Shown: positions 1 to 9,165, numbered from the stretch's first letter. The stretch: 64,000 bases of DNA from Arthrobacter sp. fls2-241-R2A-200 (GCF_030209745.1 NZ_JARVRJ010000009.1:310001-374000), one strand, 5' to 3'. Notes: generated from the sequence alone by a model not told the origin. Numbers and translations: made by a program.

Positions 1-47
1 CGTCAGTACCACCCTAGCGTCTAGGTCCGACACTGTGTGGCCGAAAG

Positions 48-56
48 TTATCCACA
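48..56 (+). other. Isolated consensus DnaA box
   Basis: TTATCCACA matches the bacterial DnaA-box consensus exactly. It stands alone, with no cluster of boxes, AT-rich unwinding region or dnaA/dnaN neighbour, so it does not mark an origin. It could bind or titrate DnaA, or be chance. Confidence 0.3.
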
Positions 57-139
57 TCCCCCACTGAGTAGTTGGGACGTGCTTGCGGGGCCAGCCTAGA
101 CTCGCAGCACGCAATCAAACAGCCGCTGGGGAGCCTGTC

Positions 140-1757
<1,618 letters not shown>

Positions 1758-1962
1758 GAACAAACAGTGACAGCCAACGGTGCGGGCATGCCGATGGGCA
1801 GGACGGGGCTCGTTCAGTCGCAGAAGAGTTTTTCACCGCGGGCGCGCACGGCCGCGGTGCTGTGGCGCGCAGCTTTATGCAAACCCTGCAACGCTTCGAA
1901 TATGCCGTGCCGGTTTGACGTCAGGGTGTTCCGGCCGCGGGGTCCCGGACCAGCATGAAGTG

Positions 1963-2000
1963 TTAAAGAAGAAAAGCACCAGTTCGAATGAACTGATGCT
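1963..2000 (-). terminator. Rho-independent terminator of the tRNA operon
   Basis: On the minus strand AGCATCAGTT pairs with AACTGGTGCT (10 bp, one G-T) around a 6-nt loop, followed by TTTCTTCTTT. It lies just past the tRNA-Phe 3' end and fits termination of the tRNA transcript. Confidence 0.85.
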
Positions 2001-2006
2001 TCCCAG

Positions 2007-2082
2007 TGGTGGCTCCGACCGGCGTCGATCCGGTGACCTTTCGATTTTCAGTCGAACGCTCTACCAACTGAGCTACAGAGCC
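2007..2082 (-). tRNA. tRNA-Phe (GAA)
   Basis: Reverse complement folds as a cloverleaf with a 7-bp acceptor stem (GGCTCTG/CGGAGCC), a D-arm (AGCTCAGTTGGTAGAGC), anticodon loop CTGAAAA giving GAA, and a T-arm with GATCGACGC. The discriminator is A and a CCA end is encoded (2007-2009), unlike the two neighbouring tRNAs. Confidence 0.97.
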
Positions 2083-2130
2083 TAGGTGACATGTCACCTT
2101 GAGACCCGGAATTTCTTCCGTATCCCAGAG

Positions 2131-2204
2131 CGACCCTGACGGGACTTGAACCCGCGACCTCCGCCGTGACAGGGCGGCGCGCTAACCAACTGCGCTACAG
2201 GGCC
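2131..2204 (-). tRNA. tRNA-Asp (GTC)
   Basis: Reverse complement has acceptor stem GGCCCTG/CAGGGTC, D-arm AGCGCAGTTGGTTAGCGC, anticodon GTC in CTGTCAC, and T-loop TTCAAGT. Discriminator G; no CCA encoded. Probably co-transcribed with tRNA-Glu and tRNA-Phe. Confidence 0.97.
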
Positions 2205-2288
2205 TTGCTGTGCGATATCGCTACCGCGTTTTTTTCAAGGCTTCTAGCTTACCAGACTTTCATGACCCGGTTTACCACTTGCCTTGCG

Positions 2289-2361
2289 TACCCCCAACGG
2301 GATTCGAACCCGTGCCGCCGCCGTGAAAGGGCGGTGTCCTAGGCCGCTAGACGATGGGGGC
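2289..2361 (-). tRNA. tRNA-Glu (TTC)
   Basis: Reverse complement begins GCCCCCATCGTCTAG, has anticodon TTC within CTTTCAC, T-loop TTCGAAT and discriminator A. The first acceptor pair is G-U. No CCA encoded. First gene of the three-tRNA minus-strand cluster. Confidence 0.97.
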
Positions 2362-2384
2362 CTGAACTCAATTCGTAAATGAGC

Positions 2385-2412
2385 AAAGAAAAAGCCCGCT
2401 TCCGCGGTCTTT
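2385..2412 (-). terminator. Terminator-like hairpin upstream of tRNA-Glu
   Basis: On the minus strand AAAG-A-CCGC, loop GGAA, GCGG-G-CTTT, followed by TTCTTT. It would stop transcription arriving from the 2413-2572 stretch before the tRNA genes. No protein gene lies upstream on this strand within the gap, so the terminated transcript is unknown. Confidence 0.5.
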
Positions 2413-2540
2413 CCCGGTTCTTGCTCGTCCGAACTGGACTCTAAAACTTTAGAGCATGAAGAGCGATATTCCCAAATCGAGACTCTGTGCCGTGAAGCGA
2501 CCGCCTCAGCGGGACTTCGTGACGGGTCGAAACCCGCCAG
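2385..2540 (-). ncRNA. Candidate structured small RNA
   Basis: The gene-free stretch between tRNA-Glu and the DMT transporter contains three hairpins in a row on the minus strand. These are CGGGT-TTCG-ACCCG (2523-2536, a UUCG tetraloop), CTCTAAA-GT-TTTAGAG (2439-2454), and the terminator-like hairpin with U-tract at 2385-2412. The boundaries are guesses, and no known RNA family was recognised. Confidence 0.25.
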
Positions 2541-2560
2541 CGACTCTCCCGAACCGCGAT

Positions 2561-2573
2561 TAGATTATCCCTA
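2561..2573 (+). promoter_or_regulatory. Leaderless-type promoter of DMT transporter
   Basis: TAGATT is followed by 6 nt and then the ATG at 2573, with no Shine-Dalgarno sequence. The spacing fits a -10 box whose transcript starts at the A of ATG. Confidence 0.55.
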
Positions 2574-3511
2574 TGACAACCACCACCCCGGCCGGATCCG
2601 GCCAACCCAATCCCGGCCTGCCGCCGCGCACCACCCCAGCGCTGACAGCGGGCATCAGCAGGCGTGGCATCGCCGCCGTCGTCATCACCGTGCTCCTCTG
2701 GGCCTCGGCTTTCGTCGGAATCCGGGCCGTGGGCCCGAGCTTCTCCCCCGGTTCCTTGTCGCTGGGACGTCTGGCAGTTGCCGCCGTCGCACTTGGAATT
2801 GTTGTGCTGCCGACCCTCAAAGTGTGGCCGCGCGGCCGGGAGTGGCTCCCGATCATTGCCTACGGCGTGATGTGGTTCGGGGGCTACAACGTGGCCCTCA
2901 ACGCCGCCGAGCACATGCTCGACGCCGGCACCAGCGCCATGCTGATCAACGTTTCACCCATCCTCATCGCAATCCTTGCGGGCATCTTCCTCAAGGAGGG
3001 CTTTCCGCGGTGGCTGCTGATCGGCAGCGGGGTTGCGTTCTGCGGCGTCGCGATGATCGCTTTGGGTTCGGGACAACGCTCGACGGCGGATGTCGCCGGT
3101 GTGCTCTTGTGCTTGCTTGCCGCTGTCCTCGCCTCAGTGAGCGCGATCCTGCAAAAGCCTGTACTCCGGAAATTCACCGCCGGCCAGGCGACCTGGTTCG
3201 GCATCCTGGTGGGAGCCGTTTGCTGCCTGCCGTGGGCCGGTCAGCTCATTACCGAAGTGCAAGCGGCCCCACTCCCGGCCACACTTGGCCTCGTGTACCT
3301 CGGCATCTTCCCTACAGCCATTGCCTTCACCACGTGGGCGTACGCACTTTCCTTGATCTCCGCCGGGCGGCTCGCGGCAACAACGTACCTGGTTCCGGGC
3401 ACCACCATTTTGATCTCGTGGGCGGTGCTTCAAGAGGTGCCGACCATCTGGGGTTGGGTTGGCGGCGCAGTGTGTTTGATCGGCGTCGGATTGACGCGCC
3501 GAAGGTCCTAG
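2573..3511 (+). CDS. DMT-family (EamA) inner-membrane transporter
   Basis: A 312-residue protein with about ten hydrophobic segments in two homologous EamA halves (about residues 25-160 and 175-310). It has hallmark stretches such as WASAFVGIR in TM1, NVSPILIAILA in the first half and PTAIAFTTWAYAL in the second. Members of the drug/metabolite transporter superfamily export amino acids or small metabolites; the substrate here cannot be told. The start is set by the leaderless-type promoter. Its TAG stop shares a CTAG tetranucleotide with the stop of the convergent kinase gene. Confidence 0.88.
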   Translation: MTTTTPAGSGQPNPGLPPRTTPALTAGISRRGIAAVVITVLLWASAFVGIRAVGPSFSPGSLSLGRLAVAAVALGIVVLPTLKVWPRGREWLPIIAYGVMWFGGYNVALNAAEHMLDAGTSAMLINVSPILIAILAGIFLKEGFPRWLLIGSGVAFCGVAMIALGSGQRSTADVAGVLLCLLAAVLASVSAILQKPVLRKFTAGQATWFGILVGAVCCLPWAGQLITEVQAAPLPATLGLVYLGIFPTAIAFTTWAYALSLISAGRLAATTYLVPGTTILISWAVLQEVPTIWGWVGGAVCLIGVGLTRRRS

Positions 3512-4431
3512 CGGGCCATTCCTGCCAGAAGCTCCCGGTGCGTCGGCGGGTTGGCGCCGGGCCTGCCCACGGTGATGGACGATGCCATCGATGCGATGGT
3601 CCCGATCCGCTCCAGGACCGTGGGTGCCATCCCGTCGCTGCCCCGCAACAAGAGGCCCATGATCAGCGCGGAGGTGTACGAATCACCGGCGCCGATGGTG
3701 TCTGCCACGGCGGAGGGCACAGCCGGAACAGTGAGCTGTATGTGCTTGGTCGCCATGAGCGAACCCTTGGCGCCTTGCGTGATGACAGCCAGCCCGGTGC
3801 CAAGGGCCAGGAGATGCCTCGCAGTATCCTCCAGATCCTTGCCCGGGTAAAGCCACCGGGCATCCGAACCGCTCATCCTGACGACGTCGGTCAGTGGCAC
3901 CATCTCCTCGAAAAGGGACAACGCCTCCTGATGGCTCCCCAGAAGATCGGGACGGATGTTTGGATCGTAGGTCACCATCGACGCGCCCTGCGCCTGCTCC
4001 AGCAAACCCCGCACAACCCCGGCCCCGGGCTCCAGGAACGTTGCAATGGAGCCGGTGTGGAGGATCCGCGGAGCGTAGGGCAGGGCAACGGGCGGCAAGG
4101 CCCAATCGATCTCGAACGTGTATGTGGCCGAACCGTCGGCAGCAATCCGGGCCGTCGCCGTCGCCGTTTTCTCCAGAGACTTGGACCCGGGCAACAGCAC
4201 AACGCCGGCGCCCTCCAGGTGTGAGGCGATCGCGGCGCCCCGTTCGTCACGGCCAATCGCCGTCAGCAGCCCTGCTTTGACATCCAGTCGGCCCAGTCCG
4301 TAAGCGACGTTGGCCGGAGAACCGCCGGGGTACTCGATGTCACCTTCAGGGGACTTCACGATATCGATCAGCGCCTCCCCCACCACGACGACGGCGAGTG
4401 GCTCGGGCGTTAGATGGGGCGAGGCAGACAT
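3508..4431 (-). CDS. PfkB-family carbohydrate kinase (fructokinase-like)
   Basis: A 307-residue ribokinase/PfkB kinase. The N-terminus has VVVVGEALIDIV and the sugar-binding signature PGGSPANVAYGLGRL. The C-terminus has the catalytic signature VADTIGAGDSYTSALI with the GAGD anion hole and Asp base. It transfers phosphate from ATP to a sugar; overall similarity suggests fructose, but this is unproven. The ATG at 4431 is chosen because it begins just before the conserved first strand; in-frame starts at 4476 and 4503 would only add an unconserved tail. Its 5' end faces the zincin gene and its stop overlaps that of the DMT transporter. Confidence 0.9.
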   Translation of the reverse strand: MSASPHLTPEPLAVVVVGEALIDIVKSPEGDIEYPGGSPANVAYGLGRLDVKAGLLTAIGRDERGAAIASHLEGAGVVLLPGSKSLEKTATATARIAADGSATYTFEIDWALPPVALPYAPRILHTGSIATFLEPGAGVVRGLLEQAQGASMVTYDPNIRPDLLGSHQEALSLFEEMVPLTDVVRMSGSDARWLYPGKDLEDTARHLLALGTGLAVITQGAKGSLMATKHIQLTVPAVPSAVADTIGAGDSYTSALIMGLLLRGSDGMAPTVLERIGTIASMASSITVGRPGANPPTHRELLAGMAR

Positions 4432-4507
4432 GCAGATCCTGTTCGTTGGCGAGGGCTTAGATTTAGTATCGCCCATGACGCCACAGCCCAGGGCCCTGCC
4501 CACGGGC

Positions 4508-4520
4508 TACAGTCGTAATA
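4508..4520 (+). promoter_or_regulatory. Leaderless-type promoter of zincin gene
   Basis: TACAGT, 6 nt, then ATG at 4520; no Shine-Dalgarno sequence. It supports this start over an in-frame ATG at 4475. Confidence 0.5.
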
Positions 4521-4963
4521 TGCCCGCGAACCTCCCGCCCGGCCTTCCAAACATTCCCGACGGCGGTTTTCCCTCCTCGCCGCTGCGGAAGGCTCCCTTC
4601 GGGATGTCGGCCGAAGATTTTGAGGCGGCCGTTACTGATGCCTTGCACCGGATTCCGCCCAAGGCCGCCAACGCGATGGACAACGTGGCCATTTTCATCG
4701 AGGACGTCTACACACCCCAGCCAGGCGAGGATCCGGACACCGTATTGCTTGGGCTTTATGAGGGCGTCCCGCTGACCGAGCGCGATTCGTGGTGGGAGAC
4801 AGGTTCGTTGCCGGACCGGATTACCATTTTCCGGCAACCCATCCTGGACATGTGTACCAGCCGTGAGCAAGTCATCCACGAGGTGGTCGTCACCGTTATG
4901 CACGAGATTGCGCATCACTTCGGAATTGATGACCACAGGCTCCATGACCTCGGCTGGGGCTAG
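4520..4963 (+). CDS. Minimal metallopeptidase (zincin, DUF1025 type)
   Basis: A 147-residue cytoplasmic protein with the extended zinc motif HEIAHHFGIDD near residues 131-141, which supplies two His and a downstream Asp. This is the hallmark of the small actinobacterial metallopeptidases formerly called DUF1025. The preceding region FEAAVTDALHRIPPKAANAMDNV matches the family's conserved N-terminal helix. No signal peptide or partner domain is present. Substrates of this family are not known. The CDF exporter starts 10 nt after the stop and has its own promoter-like box. Confidence 0.85.
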   Translation: MPANLPPGLPNIPDGGFPSSPLRKAPFGMSAEDFEAAVTDALHRIPPKAANAMDNVAIFIEDVYTPQPGEDPDTVLLGLYEGVPLTERDSWWETGSLPDRITIFRQPILDMCTSREQVIHEVVVTVMHEIAHHFGIDDHRLHDLGWG

Positions 4964-4974
4964 CCTTATAAGCA
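4961..4974 (+). promoter_or_regulatory. Leaderless-type promoter of CDF exporter
   Basis: TAGCCT, 7 nt, then ATG at 4974. The box overlaps the stop of the zincin gene, so the exporter may have its own transcript. Confidence 0.4.
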
Positions 4975-5894
4975 TGGCGCACGACCACAATCATTCCCAC
5001 GGACTCACAGCAACCGGTAGGCACCGGAAACGGCTGATCGCAGTACTGGCCATCACCTTAGCGGTGGTGGGAATCCAGGTGCTCGGCGCCGTGGTGTCAG
5101 GGTCACTGGCCTTGCTCGCTGACGCCGGCCACATGCTCTCAGACGCGGCAGGGGTTTTCATCGCGCTGATGGCAGCGTGGATTGCCACCCGGCCAGCGAG
5201 CGATCAACGGACCTATGGCTACCAACGGGCAGAGGTCCTGGCGGCCTTGGCCAACGCACTGATCCTCATTGTCATCGCTGTAGTGATCATGATTGAAGCC
5301 CTGCGTCGTTTTGGTGAGACGCCGGACATCCGTACCGACGTCATGTTGTGGGCAGCAGTCCTGGGCGCCGTCGCCAATCTCTGCTCACTCCTGATTTTGC
5401 AAGGCGCGCAGAAAGAAAGCCTGAACGTCCGCGGTGCCTACCTGGAGGTCGTTGGCGACCTCCTTGGTTCAATTGCCGTGATTGTGGCTGCCGTTGTGAT
5501 CATGACCACCGGCTTTACGGCAGCAGACCCGATTGCGTCGGTCCTCATTTCCCTCATGATCATCCCCCGGGCCTGGCACCTGCTACGAGACGTGGTTGAC
5601 GTACTCCTTGAGGCAACGCCCAAGGGAGTTGATGTGAACATGATCAGGGAACACATCATCGCCGTCGACGGAGTAGTGGAGGCCCACGACATCCACATTT
5701 GGACCATCACCTCAGGGGTTCCGGTCTTCTCGGCCCACGTGGTGGTGGAGGACCAAGTGCTTAACGCCAGCGGGGCCGACAGCATCCTCGATCAGCTGGG
5801 GACCTGCCTGGGCCGGCATTTCGACACAGAGCACTGCACGTTCCAGTTGGAGCCCGTCAGCCACTCCGAGCACGAGTCACACCAGCACGCTTAG
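4974..5894 (+). CDS. czcD: Cation diffusion facilitator (Zn/Co/Cd exporter)
   Basis: A 306-residue CDF protein with six TM segments and a C-terminal cytoplasmic ferredoxin-like domain. TM2 carries the site ALLADAGHMLSDAAG and TM5 the matching site around FTAADPIASVLISL. The cytosolic domain has the signature VVEAHDIHIWTITSG. Both ends are His-rich (HDHNHSHG, and SEHESHQHA at the C-terminus), which helps capture metal. It exchanges Zn2+ or a similar divalent ion for protons out of the cell. The ATG at 4974 is chosen because the His-rich N-terminus begins there and a promoter-like box sits at the right distance. Confidence 0.93.
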   Translation: MAHDHNHSHGLTATGRHRKRLIAVLAITLAVVGIQVLGAVVSGSLALLADAGHMLSDAAGVFIALMAAWIATRPASDQRTYGYQRAEVLAALANALILIVIAVVIMIEALRRFGETPDIRTDVMLWAAVLGAVANLCSLLILQGAQKESLNVRGAYLEVVGDLLGSIAVIVAAVVIMTTGFTAADPIASVLISLMIIPRAWHLLRDVVDVLLEATPKGVDVNMIREHIIAVDGVVEAHDIHIWTITSGVPVFSAHVVVEDQVLNASGADSILDQLGTCLGRHFDTEHCTFQLEPVSHSEHESHQHA

Positions 5895-5897
5895 CCG

Positions 5898-5943
5898 GGA
5901 CCTAGCACTCCCGGTCTGGACCTGGCACTCCCGGCCTGGACCT
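5898..5943. repeat. 20-bp tandem repeat between convergent genes
   Basis: A 20-bp unit starting GGACCTAGCACTCCCGG occurs twice with two differences and a third copy begins (GGACCT at 5898, 5918 and 5938). It fills the gap between the CDF and UspA gene ends. Confidence 0.85.
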
Positions 5944-5945
5944 AC

Positions 5946-6983
5946 CTAGGCTGCCCCGAGCATCGGCCCGAACTGGGGCCGGTCAGCCAGCCGAGGGTCT
6001 TCCCTGTCCGGGACAACCAACACGGGCCCCTTGGCATGGTGAAGGACGCCATCCGAGGTGGAGCCCAACAGCATTCCGGCGAACCCACCCCGTCCGCGAG
6101 TACCCAGGACAACAAGCTCCACCCCGCTGCTGGCCTCAACAAGGACCTCCACCGGTGAACCGTCCCTGAGTTCCGCTTCTACAGTCAATGCAGGGAAGTG
6201 GCTCTTGAGCCAGGCCACGCCCGCCTCAAGCTGGACCTTGATGTCCGCGAACAAAGCGTCCCTGTCCATGGGTGCAGGCACCCAAGCAAGTGAGCCGCTG
6301 TACTGCGGCACAGCGCAGATAACCCGGAGCTTGGCGCCTATCCGCATGGCTTGTTCCGCCGCATCAAGTACTGCCACCCGGGCTTGCTCCGAGCCGTCAA
6401 CACCTACCACCACCACGTTCTCCACGGTCCGCGGACCGGACTTTGCGTGCTGGGCTTTGATGTGTTTATCCTCGGTGTTTTCACCTAGGCGGTCCGCGCA
6501 GTACAGCGGAACTGTTACGGTGGGGCACTTGGCGTGGGCCGGCAGCGCGCTGCTTACCGATCCCAGCAGCCGACCCACAAAACCGCCCCGCCCCCTGCTT
6601 CCAAAAACAAGAAGTGCGGCGTCCGCCGAAAGATCCAGCAGCACGCCCGCGGCGTCGCCGTTTTCCACAGAGGCGTCAACGTCGATGGCATAACTGGAGA
6701 CTTTGTCCATGGCTTGGGCAATGATGGCCTCCGCGCCCTCGCGGATCACCGAATCGTCTACGGTCGCATAACCGCCGTCGAGCCCTGACGCAGCAAAAAT
6801 AGGTACCGAATATGCCGTGACGATGTGCAGGGGCAGCTGGCGGCGTTCGGCGTCCCTCGCTGCCCAAACCAAGGCGCACTTTCCATGCTCGGATCCGTCA
6901 ACTCCGACCACGATGCCACCAGGCGCCACTGCCTGGTCCTCGCGGTCATTCGGCTCATTGATGTGCCTGCCGTGCTGGTCCAT
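5946..6983 (-). CDS. Tandem-domain universal stress protein
   Basis: A 345-residue protein with two UspA domains (about residues 20-160 and 185-340). Each begins with a VVVGVDGSE strand and ends with the ATP-binding pattern GxxGxGGFxGxxLGS (GSRGRGGFVGRLLGSVS and GTRGRGGFAGMLLGSTS). Both P-loop-like motifs are intact, so ATP-binding Usp is likely. Such double-domain proteins in actinobacteria act in dormancy, hypoxia or stress signalling. The ATG at 6983 follows GGAGAGG by 8 nt; a GTG six codons upstream overlaps that Shine-Dalgarno sequence and is less likely. Confidence 0.92.
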   Translation of the reverse strand: MDQHGRHINEPNDREDQAVAPGGIVVGVDGSEHGKCALVWAARDAERRQLPLHIVTAYSVPIFAASGLDGGYATVDDSVIREGAEAIIAQAMDKVSSYAIDVDASVENGDAAGVLLDLSADAALLVFGSRGRGGFVGRLLGSVSSALPAHAKCPTVTVPLYCADRLGENTEDKHIKAQHAKSGPRTVENVVVVGVDGSEQARVAVLDAAEQAMRIGAKLRVICAVPQYSGSLAWVPAPMDRDALFADIKVQLEAGVAWLKSHFPALTVEAELRDGSPVEVLVEASSGVELVVLGTRGRGGFAGMLLGSTSDGVLHHAKGPVLVVPDREDPRLADRPQFGPMLGAA

Positions 6984-7395
6984 GGGGGCCCGCCTCTCCA
7001 CCTACTGCTTGATGTTCCGGCTATTCTGCCAGAGGTTTCTTCCTACGGCTTCCCGCAGGCACTGGTGTCAACAACCGGGGCGAAAGATCTCAAGGAATCT
7101 CTTCCGCCAATGCCCACTATTCTCGGTCCACAGGGCCTAATCAAGGCGACTTTGGGCTATGTGGGTAACGGTCCGGGCTCAGTTCTTGGACCCCGTTATT
7201 GCGGTCCGCCAGGACGCCGAAAAACGCGTGCTTGAAAGCTATCCTTGGCCGAAAAAGTTCGGTAGTGTTCGAGTCACTGAATGGACGGGCAATGTGTTTC
7301 ACCACACACCTCGGCCATTAGCTGCGGCCGCTTGGGATTTCCGGCTGGGCCCACGCGCAGCCCGAACAGCACCGATGTCAAGGAGGAACCACGCA
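6984..7395. other. Gene-free stretch between divergent genes
   Basis: About 410 bp hold no convincing gene. The frame of the downstream gene is open for 79 more codons upstream, but the strong Shine-Dalgarno sequence at 7379-7385 points to the start at 7396. Short imperfect inverted repeats (GGCC arms at about 7313-7331) are visible. Promoters for the two divergent genes should lie here, but none stands out. Confidence 0.5.
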
Positions 7396-8103
7396 GTGTC
7401 ACTGACGCCTGATTCCGGCATGGAACGTACCACCACCGTGGTCATTGGAGCCGGCCTCTCCGGCTTGGCAGTGGCCAGTGAGCTTAGCCGCCACGGAGTC
7501 GGTTCCATTGTTCTAGACGGCTTCGGCGCCTTGTCCGCTTCCGGACAGAACGTCAACACGGGAATGCTTCAGCGATGCGACGCGGGTGACCCTGGAACCA
7601 TCCAAGAACGCCACGAGATCCTCCGGCACTTGCGCAACTACGCCGCCAACCACCACATAGATGTGCGCAATGCCACGCGTGCACTCCGCCTTGATTTCCT
7701 TGGGCGTGAACCATCCGCGCAACTCGGTTACGGGCTGTCCAAAAGCTTCACGGGGGCTGCTGCCAACGGGGCGTTGGAGCTCTCAGGCCCCATGGAAGCC
7801 GCCCCGCGCCAATGGGCTGTCCATACAGCGGACGGCATTCTGTTGGCGGATCACATAGTGGTGACGCGCTGCGCACAAAGCCAACTGCGTCGCATGCTGT
7901 CCGAACTGGGGATCGCCCTGGGCCAGAACTTTGCCACGGCCATGCGTGCCCTGGGAATGCACCTCGTGGGCGTCGGTGAACTCATCGCACCGAGCCCCAA
8001 GGAGGTGCTCCGGCAAGCCAAGGCCGTGGGGCAGGCGATTTCGTCAAAGGTCGCTTTGCCTGGCGGATCCGTTTCCACTGGCTCCCGTATGGCCATCGCC
8101 TGA
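7396..8103 (+). CDS. Short FAD/NAD(P)-binding Rossmann protein
   Basis: A 235-residue protein that starts with a dinucleotide-binding fold: VVIGAGLSGLAVASELSRHG (GxGxxG) followed by an acidic residue after the second strand (IVLDGFG). The rest (about 40-235) looks like part of a flavin monooxygenase or thioredoxin-reductase fold but is much shorter than complete enzymes (350-500 residues), with no second GxGxxG. It may bind FAD only, or be a reduced or degenerate paralogue. The GTG start at 7396 follows AAGGAGG by about 10 nt. A strong hairpin closes the gene. Confidence 0.7.
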   Translation: MSLTPDSGMERTTTVVIGAGLSGLAVASELSRHGVGSIVLDGFGALSASGQNVNTGMLQRCDAGDPGTIQERHEILRHLRNYAANHHIDVRNATRALRLDFLGREPSAQLGYGLSKSFTGAAANGALELSGPMEAAPRQWAVHTADGILLADHIVVTRCAQSQLRRMLSELGIALGQNFATAMRALGMHLVGVGELIAPSPKEVLRQAKAVGQAISSKVALPGGSVSTGSRMAIA

Positions 8104-8127
8104 CACTTAATCGCACAACTGCGAACA

Positions 8128-8180
8128 CCAAAGGCCGGCACGGTCGAAAGACGCTAGTCCTCGACCATGCCGGCCTTTGG
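8128..8180. terminator. Bidirectional terminator hairpin
   Basis: Arms 8128-8147 and 8161-8180 pair over 20 bp with one mismatch (outer part CCAAAGGCCGGCA / TGCCGGCCTTTGG) around a 13-nt loop. It lies between two convergent genes and can serve both; T-tracts are short. Confidence 0.8.
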
Positions 8181-8208
8181 TTTGCTGCCTAAAGCTGCAG
8201 CCTGAAGC

Positions 8209-9003
8209 TTATGCGCCCGCGCGCACGTACGTGACAGGCCCGACGGCGGTCATCCAGCTAACAGGGTGGATGCCGGTCTGGTTGCCGTTGATGCCACCGC
8301 TGATGGCCTGACCGTTGCCGATGTAAATGGCAACGTGACCGGACTGGACGATCATGTCGCCCGGCAACGGTGAGCTGACTACCTTGCCGTAGTTCAGGAA
8401 CTGCAGGGGCGCGAGGTCCCCAACAGGGATGCCAGCCGAGCCAAGGGCCCTTTCCACCATGGCAGTGCAATCCTGCATGATGCCGATCTGCGCGTATGCC
8501 GAGGCGACCATGGCGGCGTTTACACCGCTGGCTGGCGCGGCGGCCGCAGGAGCTACAGGCGCTGCAGCCGGTGCGGCTGCAGTGGCCTTGACGGCAACGG
8601 GTGCTGGAGCAATAGCTGCGGCGGCTGCCTTCTTGGCGACCGGGGCCTGAGCGGCGGGAGCTTCGACGACGGGGGCCGGCTTTTCGACGACCGGGGCTGC
8701 CTCGGAGGCAACAGTGGGACGCTCGAAGTTGACGGTTGCCGTAGCTGCAGCGGTGACGACCTGGTTAGGCGCCCCGGTGACGTGTTCCGCTACGGTGGCG
8801 GGGCTGGAATCCCGCTGAACGGGCGGCTCGGCAGCGTGTGCCGCTACGGTGCCGGTCAAGACCAAGCCCGACGCCGCGGCGATCACGGCGGCCTGGCGAC
8901 CAGCGCCGGACGCGTTGCTGGCAACGGCCTTGGAGATGGAAATAAAAGGATTAGGACGTACGGTGTCCGCCTTACGACGGCCGCGAAGAATGCGTGAAGA
9001 CAT
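8209..9003 (-). CDS. Secreted NlpC/P60 cell-wall peptidase
   Basis: A 264-residue protein. After a basic N-terminus, the hydrophobic stretch AAVIAAASGLVLTGTVAAHAA acts as a signal peptide with a likely AHA-AE cleavage site. An Ala/Pro/Val-rich linker spans about residues 75-160, and the NlpC/P60 domain fills the last 100 residues. The catalytic Cys is in QDCTAMVERAL and the His in SGHVAIYIGNG. Such enzymes cut stem peptides of peptidoglycan during growth and separation. The ATG at 9003 follows GGGAGAGG and lies just 3' of a c-di-AMP riboswitch. The gene is thus probably switched by c-di-AMP, as for related actinobacterial wall hydrolases. Confidence 0.9.
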   Translation of the reverse strand: MSSRILRGRRKADTVRPNPFISISKAVASNASGAGRQAAVIAAASGLVLTGTVAAHAAEPPVQRDSSPATVAEHVTGAPNQVVTAAATATVNFERPTVASEAAPVVEKPAPVVEAPAAQAPVAKKAAAAAIAPAPVAVKATAAAPAAAPVAPAAAAPASGVNAAMVASAYAQIGIMQDCTAMVERALGSAGIPVGDLAPLQFLNYGKVVSSPLPGDMIVQSGHVAIYIGNGQAISGGINGNQTGIHPVSWMTAVGPVTYVRAGA

Positions 9004-9012
9004 GAAAGAGCC

Positions 9013-9165
9013 TCTCCCGATGCCTGCGAGGTTAGCTGTCGGATTCGGATGGGAGTCACCCGGCCACGATCCCCCGCTGTGCAGCGGAAGCCTCGTGGCT
9101 TCACCCCAAGGCACGCTCGAAAGCGACCTAAATTGGGTTCCCCGTCTCTGCCGTGGTTTGTCTGC
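9013..9165 (-). promoter_or_regulatory. ydaO/yuaA-type c-di-AMP riboswitch
   Basis: The leader on the minus strand carries the conserved blocks of the ydaO class in order: GACGGGGAACCC (about 9135-9146), TTGGGGTGAAGCC (about 9097-9109), GGCCGGGTGACTCCCATCCG (about 9043-9062) and CCGACAGCTAACCTCGCAGG (about 9023-9042). These blocks bind two c-di-AMP molecules in known members, usually turning expression off when c-di-AMP is high. Outer boundaries are approximate. Its place before an NlpC/P60 gene is the classical actinobacterial context. Confidence 0.92.

Noticed and set aside
48..56. Replication origin
   Set aside because: Only one DnaA box, no AT-rich region and no dnaA or dnaN genes nearby.
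2007..2361. Integration site with a mobile element at the tRNA cluster
   Set aside because: No integrase, no direct repeat of a tRNA 3' end, and the flanking genes are ordinary chromosomal genes.
5898..5943. CRISPR array
   Set aside because: Short 20-bp tandem units without spacers; no cas genes anywhere in the window.
7159..7395. N-terminal extension of the short flavoprotein-like gene
   Set aside because: In frame for 79 codons, but a strong Shine-Dalgarno site lies just before the GTG at 7396 and the Rossmann motif begins soon after it.
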